NCBI GenBank assembly: GCA_007844125.1
Contig: CM017572.1
Span: 36,835,929-36,899,928, forward strand
Reading direction: 5' to 3'
Origin: Sinonovacula constricta
Taxonomy: Eukaryota; Mollusca; Bivalvia; Cardiida; Solecurtidae
DNA length: 64,000 nt
Part shown: positions 61,926 through 64,000 of the stretch, in pieces
How positions within the stretch are numbered: the stretch's first letter is position 1
Layout of the letters: every line of letters starts with the position of its first letter
Notes under the pieces: generated by a model
The model's database searches: none
What the model was told of the DNA's origin: nothing
The model's input: only the letters and a program-made list of their open reading frames with translations
Made by a program: the position numbers and the translations under genes

Positions 61926-62028
61926 GTAGTGGATGTAGGAGAATTTGCAATCAAGTGCGGATATGAAGAGATCAATGTCACATGTGATGCAAATGGGAAG
62001 ATTCAGGAAGATCTCGATGATTGTGACT
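61926..62028 (+). CDS. Module H': CCP C-terminal part
   Basis: Phase-0 start after aatttaag. V-V-D-V-G-E-F-A-I-K-C-G-Y, V-T-C-D-A-N-G-K and D-D-C-D, ending in phase 1 (GAC T|gtaagg). It adds C2, C3 and C4 to the exon at 49669. Confidence 0.7.
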
Positions 62029-62463
62029 GTAAGGTTATTTCAATAACTAATTTGACCAACAAGTTAACGATAAGCATCGAATAGATATTCGAAACCCCCA
62101 CAAATGTTCAATTGAAAAGCAGAGTTGCTGTTTCCGGACTATAGAAAGGTGGCAATGTTTAGTTTCCCGATGACCACTGACTTATGTTATTTTAGTGAAT
62201 TCTGCATATATTCATGTTATGTTTGTAAGGATTGTTTATTTGAGTAATGTCATTAATAATATATGAGTAAAAATATTAGAATTTAAATATTATATGGTGC
62301 ACTTATAGAGCGAGTACGAACGTTCTGTATAATGTTTCTTTATTCAGTTTAAGATGCGAATTGTCTTCTAATCCTGTTGATATACTCAAATACAATAAAT
62401 ACTTTAACGAAGGAATAGAAGTCCGAGTGTTTATTTTCATGGTTGTATTATTTCATATTTCAG

Positions 62464-62631
62464 TGGCAGCAAAGAAATGTGCAAAATTACATCACGGATC
62501 CGTTACACTCTTCGACACAGAAACGTACAGCTTAAGATGTGATGATGGTTATAGATTGTCTATATCAGAGTGCTCCTTCACCGGCTGCGCCGATGAAAAG
62601 TTTAAATGTGGATCGCCAACATGTGAACCAG
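62464..62631 (+). CDS. CCP-like exon with six cysteines
   Basis: Phase 1-1 exon: K-C-A-K-L-H-H-G-S-V, L-R-C-D-D-G-Y-R-L-S, E-C-S-F-T-G-C, F-K-C-G-S-P and T-C-E-P. The first part follows CCP spacing (C1, C2 with D-G-Y). The end has extra cysteines, and the total is six with the G-C and K-C pair. Acceptor atatttcag, donor gtgagt. Confidence 0.8.
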
Positions 62632-62997
62632 GTGAGTTTGCGTGGTGATACACAGACATGATTTATTTGTCTTTGTTCTCACTTCTAAGCACTGCCGAAA
62701 AAGCAACCCTGGTTTCGCAGATCAAGTGCAAAGAGTCAACGAATATTTTAGAGGAGAAGAAATACAGTGACAAACCTTGTGTCTTATACATGTTAATTTA
62801 TCATAATTTGTTTTGTTGGTGAATATGTTCTAGATGATTCCAAATACTGGTTTCCAATGCTTCTGTTCCTACAAAGGCAACATATTACGTAAATCTCAAA
62901 GGCCGTCTGTAGAAAAGTAAATTATGACATATTACTTTTGACATAATCTGAACATGTGACATAAGTTACTATTGTCTAATTTTCAATTTATATTCAG

Positions 62998-63216
62998 CGA
63001 ATTGTTTACTGAAAGCCAGGGAGGGATCATTGTCCAATAACGAGTTTAAGGAAAAAGGAGCCATTGAGCTGGTCCATAACAGCAGCGTCATAGTAGGTTG
63101 TGACGAAGGAAAGGAGCCTGCTACAGTGATGTATTCTTGCAGCTTTGGTAAAATTTCTGGAAACAACACAAAATATCCTACGGAATCGGGCAATTACTTG
63201 TCACAATGTAAAACTG
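62998..63216 (+). CDS. Module J1: cysteine module
   Basis: N-C-L-L-K-A-R-E-G-S, V-G-C-D-E-G-K-E-P, Y-S-C-S-F-G-K and S-Q-C-K-T. Four cysteines in CCP-like order, phase 1-1 (acceptor tatattcag, donor ACT G|gtaaga). N-S-S and N-N-T are sequons. Confidence 0.8.
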
Positions 63217-63350
63217 GTAAGATAACGTACACGGTATTGATTAAGGGTTTATAACTTATAACAAAATATCCTACGGAATCGGGCAATTTCTTGCTACAAT
63301 GTAAAACTGGTAAGATAACGTACACGGTATTGATTAAGGGTTAACTTATA
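63161..63350. repeat. Local duplication of the J1 exon end and donor
   Basis: ACAAAATATCCTACGGAATC through AAAACTGGTAAGATAACGTA and GTATTGATTAAGGGTT recurs about 94 bp downstream with a few changes. Confidence 0.9.
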
Positions 63351-63568
63351 ACAAAATGTGTAACAAAAACAGATTTTACCAGTTTAAGTTTCTTGCCTTT
63401 TGGGAGTGGGTGGGGATATTTAAAACAGCATCTTTTCAAAGTGTAAGTCTTTGTAAAAGGGTGCGGTTTTCTGAACTGAAGAAGGAAATGTTTTATTTAG
63501 TATATCTAGTAAAATAATCTTTTCAAATGATTTGAACGACTATAACGTTTCAACACCATAATTTTCAG

Positions 63569-63658
63569 CTAGTTGTAATCGCTGCATCAATGGTACGTGT
63601 ATGCGAGATAACTATTGTCGATGCTATGGAGGTTACGAAAGTCATTATTGTGATCAGG
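63569..63658 (+). CDS. EGF-like domain exon
   Basis: Phase 1-1 exon: S-C-N-R-C-I-N-G-T-C-M, Y-C-R-C-Y-G-G-Y and Y-C-D-Q. Six cysteines with the C-x-C and G-G-Y pattern of EGF domains; short, about 30 residues. It lies between two J modules. Donor CAG G|gtaatg. Confidence 0.85.
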
Positions 63659-63851
63659 GTAATGACTGCTTTTTTCATATGTTCTAGATGATTCCAAATA
63701 CTGGTTTCCAATGCTTCTGTTCCTACAAAGGCAACATATTACGTAAATCTCAAAGGCCGGCTGTATAAAAGTAAATTATGACATATTACTTTTGACATAA
63801 TCTGAACATGTGACATAAGTTACTATTGTCTAATTTTCAATTTATATTCAG

Positions 63852-64000
63852 CAAGTTGTTCACTGAAAGCCAGGGAGGGATCATTGTCCAATAACGAGTT
63901 TAAGGAAAAAGGCGCCATTGAGCTGGTCCATAACAGCAGCGTCACAGTAGGTTGTGACGAAGGAAAGGAGCCTGCTGCAGTGATGTATTCTTGCAGCTTT
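63852..64000 (+). CDS. Module J2 (runs off the window)
   Basis: S-C-S-L-K-A-R-E-G-S, V-G-C-D-E-G-K-E-P and Y-S-C-S-F. Copy of J1 starting 854 bp later, with about 170 bp of the preceding intron also duplicated (GATGATTCCAAATACTGGTT near 62833 and 63689). The 3' part is beyond base 64000. Confidence 0.8.

Overview
The window is AT-rich eukaryotic (metazoan) DNA. It is dominated by part of one very long plus-strand gene, or a tight cluster of genes, built from small symmetric exons that encode sushi (CCP/SCR) domains, with one EGF-like domain near the right edge. Intron-rich structure, phase-1 extracellular modules, tRNA-derived SINEs, a LINE fragment with an RNase H tail and very large minisatellites together suggest an invertebrate such as a bivalve mollusc. 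That taxonomic call is inference. No single-exon protein gene is visible. Most long reading frames in the window come from minisatellites whose unit length is a multiple of three.

Layout. (1) 0-10.5 kb: a possible first exon with a signal-anchor-like segment (240-456), a CCP split over two exons 5.9 kb apart (1748-1833, with an apparent frameshift, and 7751-7857), then two single-exon CCPs (to 8382, and 10333-10530). The 5.9-kb intron carries a 30-bp and a 42-bp minisatellite. (2) 11.1-36.4 kb: an exon array. Module A+B is one CCP split by a phase-0 intron, and modules C and D are single-exon CCPs. The order is ABC, ABC, ABC, ABD and then again ABC, ABC, ABC, AB(B)D, so a four-part super-unit appears twice. 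The second super-unit contains three nearly identical 2.08-kb tandem copies. One B exon has an in-frame stop, and one extra B copy is truncated. (3) 37.8-49.7 kb: another D exon, two split CCPs that run into Ser/Thr-rich linkers (the second lacks its C-terminal half), and a duplicated linker exon. The introns hold a 54-bp minisatellite with a 212-bp higher-order repeat and a compact LTR element. (4) 49.7-64 kb: a CCP split by a 12.2-kb intron made largely of a 39-bp and a 74-bp minisatellite (the latter 8.3 kb), then a six-cysteine CCP-like exon, a cysteine module (J), an EGF exon and a second J copy that runs off the window.

The exon phases agree along nearly the whole chain (phase 1 between modules, phase 0 or 2 inside split CCPs). 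This is the main evidence that these exons form one transcript for a long extracellular, probably membrane-anchored, adhesion- or recognition-type protein. The exact family is not recognised.

The most unusual element is at 44471-45109 on the minus strand. Three 130-bp direct repeats begin TG and end CA, are separated by two internal segments of about 125 bp that start with a primer-binding-site-like sequence, and each contain a complete tRNA-like cloverleaf with pol III A and B boxes. I read this as a tandem TRIM-type retrotransposon carrying a tRNA-like gene in its LTR.
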